In this document: piece by piece, positions 16,246 to 23,808 of the stretch
Numbering within the stretch: the first letter of the stretch is position 1
How the letters are laid out: each line of letters starts with the position of its first letter
Assembly: GCA_964614345.1 (NCBI GenBank)
Contig: CAZTLP010000017.1
Coordinates: 1 to 24,925 of the forward strand
DNA length: 24,925 nt
Origin: AEGEAN-183 sp964614345
GTDB taxonomy: Bacteria; Pseudomonadota; Gammaproteobacteria; Magnimaribacterales; Magnimaribacteraceae
Direction of reading: 5' to 3'
Position numbers and translations under genes: made by a program
The notes under the pieces: model-generated
The model's input: only the letters and a program-made list of their open reading frames with translations
What the model was told of the DNA's origin: nothing
Database searches by the model: none

Positions 16246-16537
16246 TTTGAATATTTGACATTTTTTTCCTTAATTTCTGTCCAGCCTTAAAAGTAACAAC
16301 TTTTCTAGCAGAAATTACTGCAGGTTCTCCAGTCCGTGGATTTCGACCTGGTCTTTCTTTTTTATTTAGAATCTTAAAATTTCCAAACCCAGAAATCTTT
16401 ACTTCTTCGTTATCTATTAAAGACTTCTTTATTTCATCAAAAAAAGCCTCAACTAATTCTTTAGATTCAACTTTATTGAGTCCCATCTTTTTATTTAGAT
16501 GGTTTACAAGATCTAGCTTTGTAATAGTTTTACTCAT
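16238..16537 (-). CDS. ihfA: Integration host factor subunit alpha
   Basis: A DNA-bending nucleoid protein that dimerises with IHF-beta. 99 residues, full length. The HU/IHF fold is clear: the N-terminal helices (KLDLVNHLNKKMGLNK), the VKISGFGNF strand turn, the beta-ribbon arm RPGRNPRTGEPAVISARKVV with the intercalating proline, and the TFKAGQKLRKK C-terminal strand-helix. RNPRTGEP and position after pheT favour IHF-alpha over HU or IHF-beta. Its ATG shares one base with the pheT stop (TAATG), the same coupling as in fumC-phhB. Confidence 0.95.
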   Translation of the reverse strand: MSKTITKLDLVNHLNKKMGLNKVESKELVEAFFDEIKKSLIDNEEVKISGFGNFKILNKKERPGRNPRTGEPAVISARKVVTFKAGQKLRKKMSNIQSE

Positions 16538-18570
16538 TAAACTCTTAATTTAGCATTAAACTTTTTAGAAAGGAATGACACTATTTTTCCCATAATTTTA
16601 TCTACTTCATCATCAGTAAGTGTTCTATTTTTCGACTGCCAACTTAACGAATAAGTTAAGCTTTTTTTCCCTTTAGCTATACCTTTCCCCACATACACAT
16701 CAAAAAGATTCGCTGCTTTTAAGTCACTTCCTGCTTTGGAAGCTATAGCGGCAGTAATAGTAGAACTTGCAGCATCTTCATTAACTACAAAAGACAGATC
16801 TCTTTGAGCTAAAGGGTAACGTGAAAATTTCTTGAATTTAAGGCTTCTATTACTAGAAATCTCATTTATATCAATTTCAAAAAAGTTTACTTCACTTTTA
16901 ATATCAAATTTATCTAATAATTTAGGGTTTACTGTACCTATGTACCCAACTAATGTTTGTGCTTTATATAAAAATGCTGTTTTGCCAGGATGTAAATAAG
17001 AGACCTGTCCCTTCTTAAAAGTAAATTTAGAAGAGTCTGGTAAAACTGTTTCTATATTGCCCTTCAAATCAAAGAAATCCATTGCTTTATTTGACCCAGA
17101 CCAATTATCTTTTCCTTCTACACCTGTGATTAAGCCACCAACCACTTCCCTTTCATCAACTTTATTACTATTGTTTTTTCTAAAGACTGAACCAATTTCA
17201 AAAATTTTTATATTTTCACTTCCTTGGTTTATGTTATAGCTTAGTGTTTCCAATAAACCTGGTAATAAACTTGTCCTCATAACATTCATATTTTGAGAAA
17301 TGGGGTTTTCAACAAAAATTAGCTTTTTGTTTTCCTCTTTACCTAATTCTGCAACTGATTGATCTATAAATGAATAGGTGATTACTTCGTTATACCCCAT
17401 GGATTGAAAAGTTTTTCTAATAGAACTTTGTAACACGTCATCTGAAGTCCTAGTTTTTCTGCTTAATGAGCTCTTGGGAATATTGTTATAGCCTACCAAT
17501 CTAGCAACCTCTTCGATTAGATCAGCTTCAATCTTTAAGTCGAATCTCCAAGATGGGACTTGAACTTTAAGAGTGTCTTTATTAGATACAGAATTTAGTA
17601 ATCCAAGACTTCGAAGACTATTTCTAACGACAGATTTATTCAAATCAGTCCCAAGAATCTTATTAATGTTGCTGGTATTAAGAATAATGTTCTTATTCTT
17701 AGGTATAGAAGATTTTCTAAGAAATTCCTGAATAGGAGAAAATTCACAGCCCAGAGTTTCATTTATTAACGCACTAGCTCTTTTAATAGCTAAAACTTGT
17801 AAATCAAAGTCTACTCCACGCTCAAATCTAGTAGACGCATCGGTCTGAATTGAAAATTTTCTTGCCCTTCCTCTAATTGCAGTTGGAGTAAAAAAAGCAC
17901 TTTCCAGATAAATAGATTGGGATTTATTAGATATTCCAGTTTCAAGACCTCCCATTATCCCAGCTAAAGCCACTGGTTTTTTCTGGTCTGCTATGACAAG
18001 ACACTCCTTATTTAACTTAAGTTGATTTTCATCTAAAAGAGTTATTTTTTCTTTTTCTTTAGCAAATCTAACCTCTAGATTCCCTTCCAGCTTATCGGCA
18101 TCAAACGCATGAAGTGGTTGCCCTAACTCCAATAAAACATAGTTCGTAACATCAACTATTGGGTCGATAATCTTTATATCGCTTAGCTTTAATCGCTCTT
18201 TTATTAAAGCGGGAGTTTTCTTTTTTAAATTAACTCTAGTTATATACCTGCCAACGTATCGAGGGGCTTCATTGCAAACAGATACGCTTATGGGACTTTG
18301 GACAGAATTTTTTATATTTGTAATCTTAGGAAGCATAAGAGGTAAATTATTGATTGCAGCAACTTCTCTTGCCACTCCTAGAATACTAAAACAGTCACCT
18401 CGATTTGGAGTTAGGTCAAGTTTAATAATTGCATCTTTGCCTGTTAATTTTGACTGATATTTCTTACAGCTATCAACCTCCAGACCAAGCATAGTTAGCT
18501 GATCGCAGAGTTCCTCATCAGAAATCTTTACGTCGACAAATTCTTTTAACCAATTTCTACTGAATTGCAT
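16537..18570 (-). CDS. pheT: Phenylalanyl-tRNA synthetase beta subunit, lacking the tRNA-binding (EMAPII/OB) domain
   Basis: Beta subunit of the (alpha-beta)2 PheRS that charges tRNA-Phe. 677 residues, versus about 795 in E. coli. The N-terminus MQFSRNWLKEFVD...LGLEVD aligns normally, but residue 44 runs straight into KLDLTPNRGDC (50-60), which in E. coli lies near residue 160. About 115 residues, the whole EMAPII-like tRNA-binding domain, are missing in an otherwise intact frame. The B3/B4 editing domain (VDVTNYVLLELGQPLHAFD, GIMGG, TDASTRFERGVD), the B5 domain, the inactive catalytic-like domain and the C-terminal FDX-ACB domain (RYPLAQRDLSFVV) remain. The ATG is 6 bp after pheS with no clear Shine-Dalgarno. 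Confidence 0.96.
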   Translation of the reverse strand: MQFSRNWLKEFVDVKISDEELCDQLTMLGLEVDSCKKYQSKLTGKDAIIKLDLTPNRGDCFSILGVAREVAAINNLPLMLPKITNIKNSVQSPISVSVCNEAPRYVGRYITRVNLKKKTPALIKERLKLSDIKIIDPIVDVTNYVLLELGQPLHAFDADKLEGNLEVRFAKEKEKITLLDENQLKLNKECLVIADQKKPVALAGIMGGLETGISNKSQSIYLESAFFTPTAIRGRARKFSIQTDASTRFERGVDFDLQVLAIKRASALINETLGCEFSPIQEFLRKSSIPKNKNIILNTSNINKILGTDLNKSVVRNSLRSLGLLNSVSNKDTLKVQVPSWRFDLKIEADLIEEVARLVGYNNIPKSSLSRKTRTSDDVLQSSIRKTFQSMGYNEVITYSFIDQSVAELGKEENKKLIFVENPISQNMNVMRTSLLPGLLETLSYNINQGSENIKIFEIGSVFRKNNSNKVDEREVVGGLITGVEGKDNWSGSNKAMDFFDLKGNIETVLPDSSKFTFKKGQVSYLHPGKTAFLYKAQTLVGYIGTVNPKLLDKFDIKSEVNFFEIDINEISSNRSLKFKKFSRYPLAQRDLSFVVNEDAASSTITAAIASKAGSDLKAANLFDVYVGKGIAKGKKSLTYSLSWQSKNRTLTDDEVDKIMGKIVSFLSKKFNAKLRV

Positions 18571-18576
18571 TTGTAT

Positions 18577-19554
18577 CTACTTGAATTGTTTTAAAAATCT
18601 CAAATCGTTTTCAAAAAATGATCTTAAGTCAGGTATATCATATTTGAGCATAGCCATTCTTTCTGGGCCTAACCCAAAAGCAAAACCTGAGTATTTTTTG
18701 GAATTAATACCTGACATCTCTAAAACATTAGGATGCACCATTCCACAGCCTAAAATTTCTAACCACCCCTTCTTCCACTTTATGTCTACTTCGGCAGAAG
18801 GTTCAGTAAAAGGGAAATAAGAAGGTCTGAATCTAAGGTCCATATCTTTTCCAAAATAATTGTTAATAAAGTCACTTAGCATCCCTTTTAAAACGGAAAA
18901 CGAAGCATTCTCTTCAATAACAAGACCTTCAATTTGATGAAACATGGGAGTGTGAGTTAGATCCGAATCCTTTCTATAGACTCTACCCGGACAAATTATT
19001 CTGATCGGAGGACCTTGTTTTTCCATGGTCCTTACTTGCACAGGAGAGGTATGAGTTCTTAATAAAATACCATTATCTAAATAGAAGGTATCATGCATGT
19101 CTTTTGCAGGATGATCTTCTGGTATGTTCAAGGCCTCAAAATTATAGTATTCCGTCTCAGCTTCAGGACCTGAACGGACATCAAAACCCATAGCAATAAA
19201 GAATTCAGATATTTCCAATATTGTTGAGGTAACTGGGTGTAAAGTTCCTGGCTCAGCTTTAACACCCGGTAAGGTGACATCTAAAGAATCTCTCTTTAAC
19301 TCTTCTGAAAATATTTTTTCTTTTAGAGAGGTTCTTCTTGCCTGGAATATTTCTTCTAGACTGGTTTTTAATTCATTTAAGGCTTTACCCGATTTTTTTC
19401 TTTGATTCTGTGGAAGATTACCTAAATTCTTTAACAGTAGATTAATTTCTCCATTTCGCCCCAAAAGATTAATATAGTTTTCTTCTAAGGTTCTTAAATC
19501 GTTTGCACCTTTAAGTTTGGATTTAGATTTCTTTGATAAAGAAGATATATTCAA
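18577..19554 (-). CDS. pheS: Phenylalanyl-tRNA synthetase alpha subunit
   Basis: Catalytic subunit forming Phe-AMP and transferring Phe to tRNA-Phe. At 325 residues it matches E. coli (327). The N-terminal coiled-coil arm (about 1-85) is followed by the class II core: motif 1 around LHPVTSTI, motif 2 GPPIRIICPGRVYRKD...HTPMFHQIEGL, RPSYFPFTEPSAEVD, and motif 3 GFAFGLGPERMAMLKY. The C-terminus DLRSFFENDLRFLKQFK is canonical. The start is TTG: no upstream in-frame ATG exists before a stop, the length fits, and AGAGG lies about 8 nt upstream. The start region is enclosed in a hairpin (19553-19578), suggesting control of initiation. Confidence 0.96.
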   Translation of the reverse strand: MNISSLSKKSKSKLKGANDLRTLEENYINLLGRNGEINLLLKNLGNLPQNQRKKSGKALNELKTSLEEIFQARRTSLKEKIFSEELKRDSLDVTLPGVKAEPGTLHPVTSTILEISEFFIAMGFDVRSGPEAETEYYNFEALNIPEDHPAKDMHDTFYLDNGILLRTHTSPVQVRTMEKQGPPIRIICPGRVYRKDSDLTHTPMFHQIEGLVIEENASFSVLKGMLSDFINNYFGKDMDLRFRPSYFPFTEPSAEVDIKWKKGWLEILGCGMVHPNVLEMSGINSKKYSGFAFGLGPERMAMLKYDIPDLRSFFENDLRFLKQFK

Positions 19555-19585
19555 GCCTTGACCTCTTAAGATAGGCTTTATTATA
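19553..19585 (-). promoter_or_regulatory. pheS initiation hairpin and possible -10 box
   Basis: On the minus strand TATAAT (19585-19580) could be a -10 for pheST, though no good -35 is present. Just after it AAGCCT (19578-19573) pairs with AGGCTT (19558-19553). The 14-nt loop contains the AAGAGG ribosome-binding site, and the stem includes the first two bases of the TTG start codon. No phenylalanine-rich leader peptide is visible in the 74-bp gap, so E. coli-type ribosome-mediated attenuation is not supported. Confidence 0.4.
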
Positions 19586-19619
19586 GAGAATATATGCCAG
19601 TGTAGGAGACTATGGGCTT

Positions 19620-19653
19620 AAAAAAATATTAAGCAGCTAAATTAGATTTAGCT
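19620..19653 (-). terminator. Terminator-like hairpin at the end of rplT
   Basis: On the minus strand AGCTAAAT (19653-19646) pairs perfectly with ATTTAGCT (19642-19635) around a 3-nt loop, inside the last codons of rplT. Seven T residues follow at 19626-19620, 8 nt past the stem. The gap to the T-tract is longer than canonical, so partial termination between rplT and pheST is the best reading. Confidence 0.45.
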
Positions 19654-19988
19654 TGTTCAGCAAGAATAGAAAAACCTTCTTTATCATTGACTGCTAAATC
19701 AGCTAGTGTTTTTCTATCTAGCTCTATATTAGATTTCTTGAGACCTGCTATAAGTTTGCTATAAGAAATACCATTTTCTCTAGCTGCAGCATTGATTCTT
19801 ACAATCCATAAAGATCTAAAGACTCTCTTCTTTTGCCTCCTGTCTCTATAGGCATATTGCCCTGCTCTCATTACAGCTTGCTTTGCAACCTTATAAGTTC
19901 TACTTCTAGCTCCCCTATAGCCTTTTGCTTGCTTGAGAACTTTTTTATGACGTTTTTTTGCTTGTACGCCTCTTTTTACTCTTGCCAT
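19629..19988 (-). CDS. rplT: 50S ribosomal protein L20
   Basis: Early-assembly protein of the large subunit, binding 23S rRNA. 119 residues, normal length. The basic N-terminal tail MARVKRGVQAKKRHKKVLKQAKGY-type segment, then RSRTYKVAKQAVMRAGQYAYRDRR and the C-terminal LWIVRINAAARENGISYSKL are characteristic. It lies 12 bp after rpmI in the infC-rpmI-rplT operon, where L20 in E. coli also represses translation of its own operon. Whether that control exists here cannot be read directly. The ribosome-binding site is weak. Confidence 0.98.
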   Translation of the reverse strand: MARVKRGVQAKKRHKKVLKQAKGYRGARSRTYKVAKQAVMRAGQYAYRDRRQKKRVFRSLWIVRINAAARENGISYSKLIAGLKKSNIELDRKTLADLAVNDKEGFSILAEQAKSNLAA

Positions 19989-20000
19989 TTCGTTATTAAA

Positions 20001-20198
20001 TTAAATCTTTTCTTTTAACATTCTAGCGACTTTGTTTTGATCCGCTTTTGATAATGGAACAGTACCTCGCAACTGTCTCTTATTTTTGGTTGTTCTTTTT
20101 GTAAGAATGTGACTTTTACCGGATCTCTTTCTTTTAAGTCCGCTTCCAGTTTTCTTAAATCTCTTACTTGCACCACTGTGTATCTTTAATTTTGCCAT
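20001..20198 (-). CDS. rpmI: 50S ribosomal protein L35
   Basis: Small basic large-subunit protein of 65 residues, full length. MAKLKIHSGASKRFKKTGSG, KRKRSGKSHILTKRTTKNKR and the C-terminal DQNKVARMLK are typical. The ATG is 6 bp after the infC stop with only a weak AAGAA, so translation probably depends on coupling to infC. Confidence 0.98.
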   Translation of the reverse strand: MAKLKIHSGASKRFKKTGSGLKRKRSGKSHILTKRTTKNKRQLRGTVPLSKADQNKVARMLKEKI

Positions 20199-20204
20199 TT
20201 CTTT

Positions 20205-20744
20205 TTATTTCTTATTTGGGGCCATCATCATTACTAGTTGTCTTCCTTCTAAGGTCGGAAATTGTTCAACATTAGCTATGCTCTCCAAATCTTCTTCTAC
20301 CCTTTTTAATAAATTCATACCTATATTTTGATGAGCCATTTCTCTTCCTCTGAACCTTAAGGTTACTTTTGCTTTGTTTCCTTCTTCTAAAAAATTTTTA
20401 ATTTTGTTAACTTTAATTTGATAATCATTTTCTTCAGTAACAGGCCTAAATTTAATTTCTTTAATTAGAATTCTCTTTTGTTTCTTTCGAGAAGCTGATT
20501 TTTGTTTTTTTGAATCAAAAATATGCTTTCCATGATCCATCAATTTACAAACTACTGGATCTCCTTCCTTGGCCATTTGTACTAAATCTAGAGATGATTC
20601 CTTCGCTTTATCTAAAGCTTCTTCTAATGAAAGAATCCCTATTTGCTCTCCTTCACTGCCTATAAGCCGAACCTTATTAGCATTTATCTCGTCATTTATT
20701 GGCAAACGTTTAGGTTTTTTACCAAAGTTTTTTCTTATAGCTAT
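20205..20744 (-). CDS. infC: Translation initiation factor IF-3 (predicted AUA start)
   Basis: Prevents premature subunit joining and checks start-codon choice on the 30S subunit. The N domain carries PINDEINANKVRLIG and GEQIGILSLEEAL; the C domain carries VKEIKFRP-like IKEIKFRPVTEENDYQ, RFRGREMAHQNIGM and LEGRQLVMMMAPNKK. A TTG at 20705 is an in-frame start but cuts off a basic N-terminus (AIRKNFGKKPKRL) usual in the family. Reading upstream there is no ATG, GTG or further TTG before the stop at 20748. An ATA at 20744 has a perfect AGGAG 6 nt upstream and gives 179 residues, matching E. coli (180). infC in relatives starts at the rare AUU, the basis of IF-3 autoregulation, so AUA fits. It lies 14 bp after thrS. 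Confidence 0.95.
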   Translation of the reverse strand: MAIRKNFGKKPKRLPINDEINANKVRLIGSEGEQIGILSLEEALDKAKESSLDLVQMAKEGDPVVCKLMDHGKHIFDSKKQKSASRKKQKRILIKEIKFRPVTEENDYQIKVNKIKNFLEEGNKAKVTLRFRGREMAHQNIGMNLLKRVEEDLESIANVEQFPTLEGRQLVMMMAPNKK

Positions 20745-20758
20745 TACTTACTCCTATC

Positions 20759-22684
20759 CTATTTTTTATTTTTAATATCCTTGGATAATATGCTTGAAAA
20801 TTCTTTTACAGACATAGAACCCAGATCTTTAGCACCCCTTGCACGCACAGATATTGTATTTTCTTTCAATTCCCTATCCCCTACTACTAATAAATAAGGG
20901 ACCTTATGCATAGAGTGGTCGCGAATTTTATAAGTGATCTTCTCATTCCTCAAGTCACTTTTTACTCTAAATCCATTTTTCTCAAGAGAATCAGTCACTT
21001 CTTTGGCAAATTTAGAGTGTTTATCAGTAATATTCATCACTACAACTTGAATTGGGCTTAACCAAACAGGAAGTGAGCCAGCATAATGTTCTATCAAAAT
21101 TCCTATAAATCTTTCAAATGACCCTAATATTGCACGATGCAACATAACGGGTCTGTGTTTAGCTCCATCTTCACCCACATAATTTGTATCTAGTCTTTCT
21201 GGAAGATTGAAGTCAGCCTGTAAAGTGCCACACTGCCATTCTCTTTGTAGTGCATCAGTAAGAACGAAATCTAATTTAGGGCCATAAAAAGCGCCGTCCC
21301 CTTCAGATATCTCATAAGGTAAATCTAGATTTTTTATAGCATTTTCCAAAGCAGCTTCTGATCTATCCCAAACACTATCCGAACCTACTCTGACTTCAGG
21401 TCTAGTTGAAAGTTTAATAGCAAACTTCTCAAAGCCTAATTCTTTATATACATGAGACAAGACTTCTATGAAATTTTTCGTCTCGGATTCAATTTGCTCC
21501 TCAGTGCAGAAAATGTGTCCATCATCTTGAGTCATAGCTCTTACACGCATTAATCCATGAAGGGTCCCTGAAGCTTCATACCTGTGACAAGAACCGAATT
21601 CAGCTAAACGTATAGGCAAATCCCTATAAGACTTTAAGCCTTGGTTGTAGACTTGAACATGACATGGGCAGTTCATTGGTTTCAAGGCATTGGTCCTTTT
21701 TTCATTGGCATGTTCTTCATCAATTTCTGTAATAAACATATTTTCTCGATATTTATCCCAGTGACCTGATTGTTCCCATAACTTTCTATCAACTAACTGA
21801 GGTGTATTGATTTCTTCATACCCAGCACCTCTCTGTTGTTTTCTCATAAAATCTTCTAGGATTCTATATATAGTCCATCCTTTTGAATGCCAGAAGACCA
21901 TACCGGGTGCTTCTTCTTGAAAATGAAATAAATTTAGTTGCCTGCCAATCTTTCTATGATCTCTTTTTTCAGCTTCTAAAAGATTTACCAGATACTTATC
22001 TAAATCTTTTTTATTCTTCCAAGCAGTCCCATATATTCTTTGGAGCATTTCATTTTTTGAGTTACCTCTCCAATAGGCTCCAGATACTTTTGTTAATTTA
22101 AAAGCCCTTAAATGTCTTGTGTTAGTCACATGAGGTCCTCTACACATATCTATGTATTCCTTGTGATGGTATAAAGCTATGGTTTCTTTATCTGGGATGT
22201 CTTGAATTATCTTTAGTTTGTAGTCTTCCTTCCTACTTTTAAATGTTTCTTTTGCTTTCTTTTTAGATACAACTTCTCTAACAACTTCATAATTCTCAGA
22301 AGCTAATTTTTTCATTCTTTTCTCAATCTTAGTTAAGTCTTCTTCTGTAATTTTATGTTTAAGAAGAATGTCGTAATAAAAACCATCATCTATAGTTGGA
22401 CCTATAGCTAACTTAACTTCTGGATAAAGTTGTTTTAGAGCATGCGCCAATAGATGTGCACATGAGTGCCTTATTATTTCGAGCCCATCTTCCGTATCTG
22501 CTGTAAGAATTTCTACCTCACAATCCTTCGTTATTAGTTCAGAAGCATCAACTCGTTCACCTGAAATCTTTCCTGCAACAGTAGATTTTGCTAACCCTGG
22601 GCCAATATCAGCAGCCAATTGTTCAATAGTTAGAGGTTCTTCAAAGTCTCTTTTTGATTTATCGGGAAGTGTTATTTTAGGCAT
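20759..22684 (-). CDS. thrS: Threonyl-tRNA synthetase
   Basis: Charges tRNA-Thr. 641 residues, full length. The N-terminal TGS domain (1-60, MPKITLPDKSKRDFEEP) is followed by the editing domain with HSCAHLLAHALKQLYP and the YIDMCRGPHV metal-like site. The class II catalytic core follows, with PMNCPCHVQVY (zinc cysteine), SCHRYEASGTLHGLMRVR and QCGTLQADFNLPERL. The C-terminal anticodon-binding domain starts near VQVVVMNITDKHS and contains DLRNEKITYKIRDHS. It heads the thrS-infC-rpmI-rplT cluster. A candidate promoter and short hairpin leader lie just upstream. No clear Shine-Dalgarno stands at the normal distance. Confidence 0.98.
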   Translation of the reverse strand: MPKITLPDKSKRDFEEPLTIEQLAADIGPGLAKSTVAGKISGERVDASELITKDCEVEILTADTEDGLEIIRHSCAHLLAHALKQLYPEVKLAIGPTIDDGFYYDILLKHKITEEDLTKIEKRMKKLASENYEVVREVVSKKKAKETFKSRKEDYKLKIIQDIPDKETIALYHHKEYIDMCRGPHVTNTRHLRAFKLTKVSGAYWRGNSKNEMLQRIYGTAWKNKKDLDKYLVNLLEAEKRDHRKIGRQLNLFHFQEEAPGMVFWHSKGWTIYRILEDFMRKQQRGAGYEEINTPQLVDRKLWEQSGHWDKYRENMFITEIDEEHANEKRTNALKPMNCPCHVQVYNQGLKSYRDLPIRLAEFGSCHRYEASGTLHGLMRVRAMTQDDGHIFCTEEQIESETKNFIEVLSHVYKELGFEKFAIKLSTRPEVRVGSDSVWDRSEAALENAIKNLDLPYEISEGDGAFYGPKLDFVLTDALQREWQCGTLQADFNLPERLDTNYVGEDGAKHRPVMLHRAILGSFERFIGILIEHYAGSLPVWLSPIQVVVMNITDKHSKFAKEVTDSLEKNGFRVKSDLRNEKITYKIRDHSMHKVPYLLVVGDRELKENTISVRARGAKDLGSMSVKEFSSILSKDIKNKK

Positions 22685-22688
22685 GCTC

Positions 22689-22744
22689 AGTGGTGACCCT
22701 AACTAAAGGCCACTTGTTATAGTCATTTTATTTTTCTTTGCCTA
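22689..22744 (-). promoter_or_regulatory. Candidate thrS promoter and leader hairpin
   Basis: On the minus strand TAGGCA (22744-22739), a 17-nt spacer and TATAAC (22721-22716) form a plausible sigma70 promoter. AGUGG (22714-22710) can pair with CCACU (22693-22689), with an inner CCU/AGG pairing, directly before the thrS start. The predicted start site (about 22709) falls at the edge of the 5' arm, so the hairpin exists in the message only if transcription starts a few bases earlier or upstream. Confidence 0.35.
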
Positions 22745-22760
22745 GTCATGCAAGATTCAC

Positions 22761-23363
22761 TTAGGGAGAAAGAAGTGTTTTTTTCCATTTAACAGACTCT
22801 AAAGTAAAAAGCTCTCTCTTATGAAGCCTATTTGACTCATTTTTCCAAAACTCAATCCTATTAGGCACTAATAAATACCCTCCCCACCTAGATGGTCTTA
22901 CTAAATCACTTTCTGATGTTTTTTTATCCAGATCTTCCGCTTCTTGTACGAGATCTGAATAACTCATAATTTCTTTACTCTGAAAAGAAACGGTAGCAGA
23001 AATTTGAGATCCCCTAGGTCGTGACTGAAAATATTCATCCGACTCTTCTTCCGAGGTTTTAACACAAACCCCTTGTATTCTTATCTGTTTATCGGTTTTA
23101 GCCCACCAAAAATTTAAGGCTGCTTTAGAGTTTGTATTTAACATTTGGCCTTTATGGCTCTCATAATCAGTATAAAAAATAATACCTTTATCAGAAATAG
23201 ATTTAAGTAAAACCATTCTTGAAGAAGGCTGACCTGAATCATCTACGGTAGATAAATTCATTGCATGTGGTAAAGGAACTTCAAGTTTTAAAGCTTCCTG
23301 TAGCCACTTATTTACCTTTACTAAAGGTTCTTCAGAAAGGTTTGAACTTTCAAACAGTGTCAT
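22761..23363 (-). CDS. pdxH: Pyridoxamine 5'-phosphate oxidase
   Basis: FMN-dependent oxidase producing pyridoxal 5'-phosphate from PNP or PMP. 200 residues, slightly short at the N-terminus compared with E. coli (218) but with the core complete. It contains the split-barrel FMN-binding SSRMVLLKSIS and IIFYTDYESHKGQML, FWWAKTDKQIRIQG, the YFQSRPRGSQISA segment, and the C-terminal dimerisation/active-site region WGGYLLVPNRIEFW...RLHKRELF. The usual RLHDR reads RLHKR here, and the terminal R-L-A-P is LLSP. It is 3 bp downstream of doxX-like, the last gene of the KAS III-like/DoxX/pdxH run. Confidence 0.95.
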   Translation of the reverse strand: MTLFESSNLSEEPLVKVNKWLQEALKLEVPLPHAMNLSTVDDSGQPSSRMVLLKSISDKGIIFYTDYESHKGQMLNTNSKAALNFWWAKTDKQIRIQGVCVKTSEEESDEYFQSRPRGSQISATVSFQSKEIMSYSDLVQEAEDLDKKTSESDLVRPSRWGGYLLVPNRIEFWKNESNRLHKRELFTLESVKWKKTLLSP

Positions 23364-23366
23364 TGA

Positions 23367-23804
23367 TTAGTTTCTCGTAATCCAATAGTCAAGACTAAAA
23401 TATCTTCCACCGCCAGAAAAAAGTAGAATCAATAACATAATTGAATAAGTAACTGCCATTTCAATTCCATTTGATTCCTGAGCCCATCCATTTTCCCAAT
23501 GTACTAAAAGAATAGCATTTGCCATCACTATTAACAGAGGGATAGTAATCCATCTAACAAAAAGGCCTATTAATAGTAGACAGGCCCCTCCTGCTTCAGT
23601 AGCTATTACTAACCAACTAAAAATTTCAGGGAAAGCCAACCCTAGTGACCCTAACCACTTTGAAAATTCATCAAAAGAATTCAATTTATCTGTACCTGCA
23701 ACCCAAAAAACAGAAAAAAGGTACAGTCTAATAGCTGTAAACCCTATGAAATCAAGGTTTTTTAAATTTTCTAGTAATTTATGCAAACTAATTAATATCT
23801 TCAT
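23367..23804 (-). CDS. DoxX family membrane protein
   Basis: A 145-residue inner-membrane protein with four hydrophobic helices (about 18-37, 60-83, 84-104, 115-133). IRLYLFSVFWVAGTDKL and the EAGGACLLLIGLFVRW segment fit the DoxX/SURF4-like family. Members occur in thiosulfate:quinone oxidoreductase and in redox-stress complexes, but most are uncharacterised and the family does not fix a function. It is tightly packed between a KAS III-like gene (4 bp gap) and pdxH (3 bp gap), so it is co-transcribed with both. A role linked to lipid or redox metabolism is only inference. Confidence 0.85.
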   Translation of the reverse strand: MKILISLHKLLENLKNLDFIGFTAIRLYLFSVFWVAGTDKLNSFDEFSKWLGSLGLAFPEIFSWLVIATEAGGACLLLIGLFVRWITIPLLIVMANAILLVHWENGWAQESNGIEMAVTYSIMLLILLFSGGGRYFSLDYWITRN

Positions 23805-23808
23805 CAGA

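Noticed and set aside
20759..22684. ThrS zinc-site motif reads NCPCH instead of the E. coli NCPGH
   Set aside because: This form is common in other gammaproteobacteria such as pseudomonads, so it is not a lesion or novelty.
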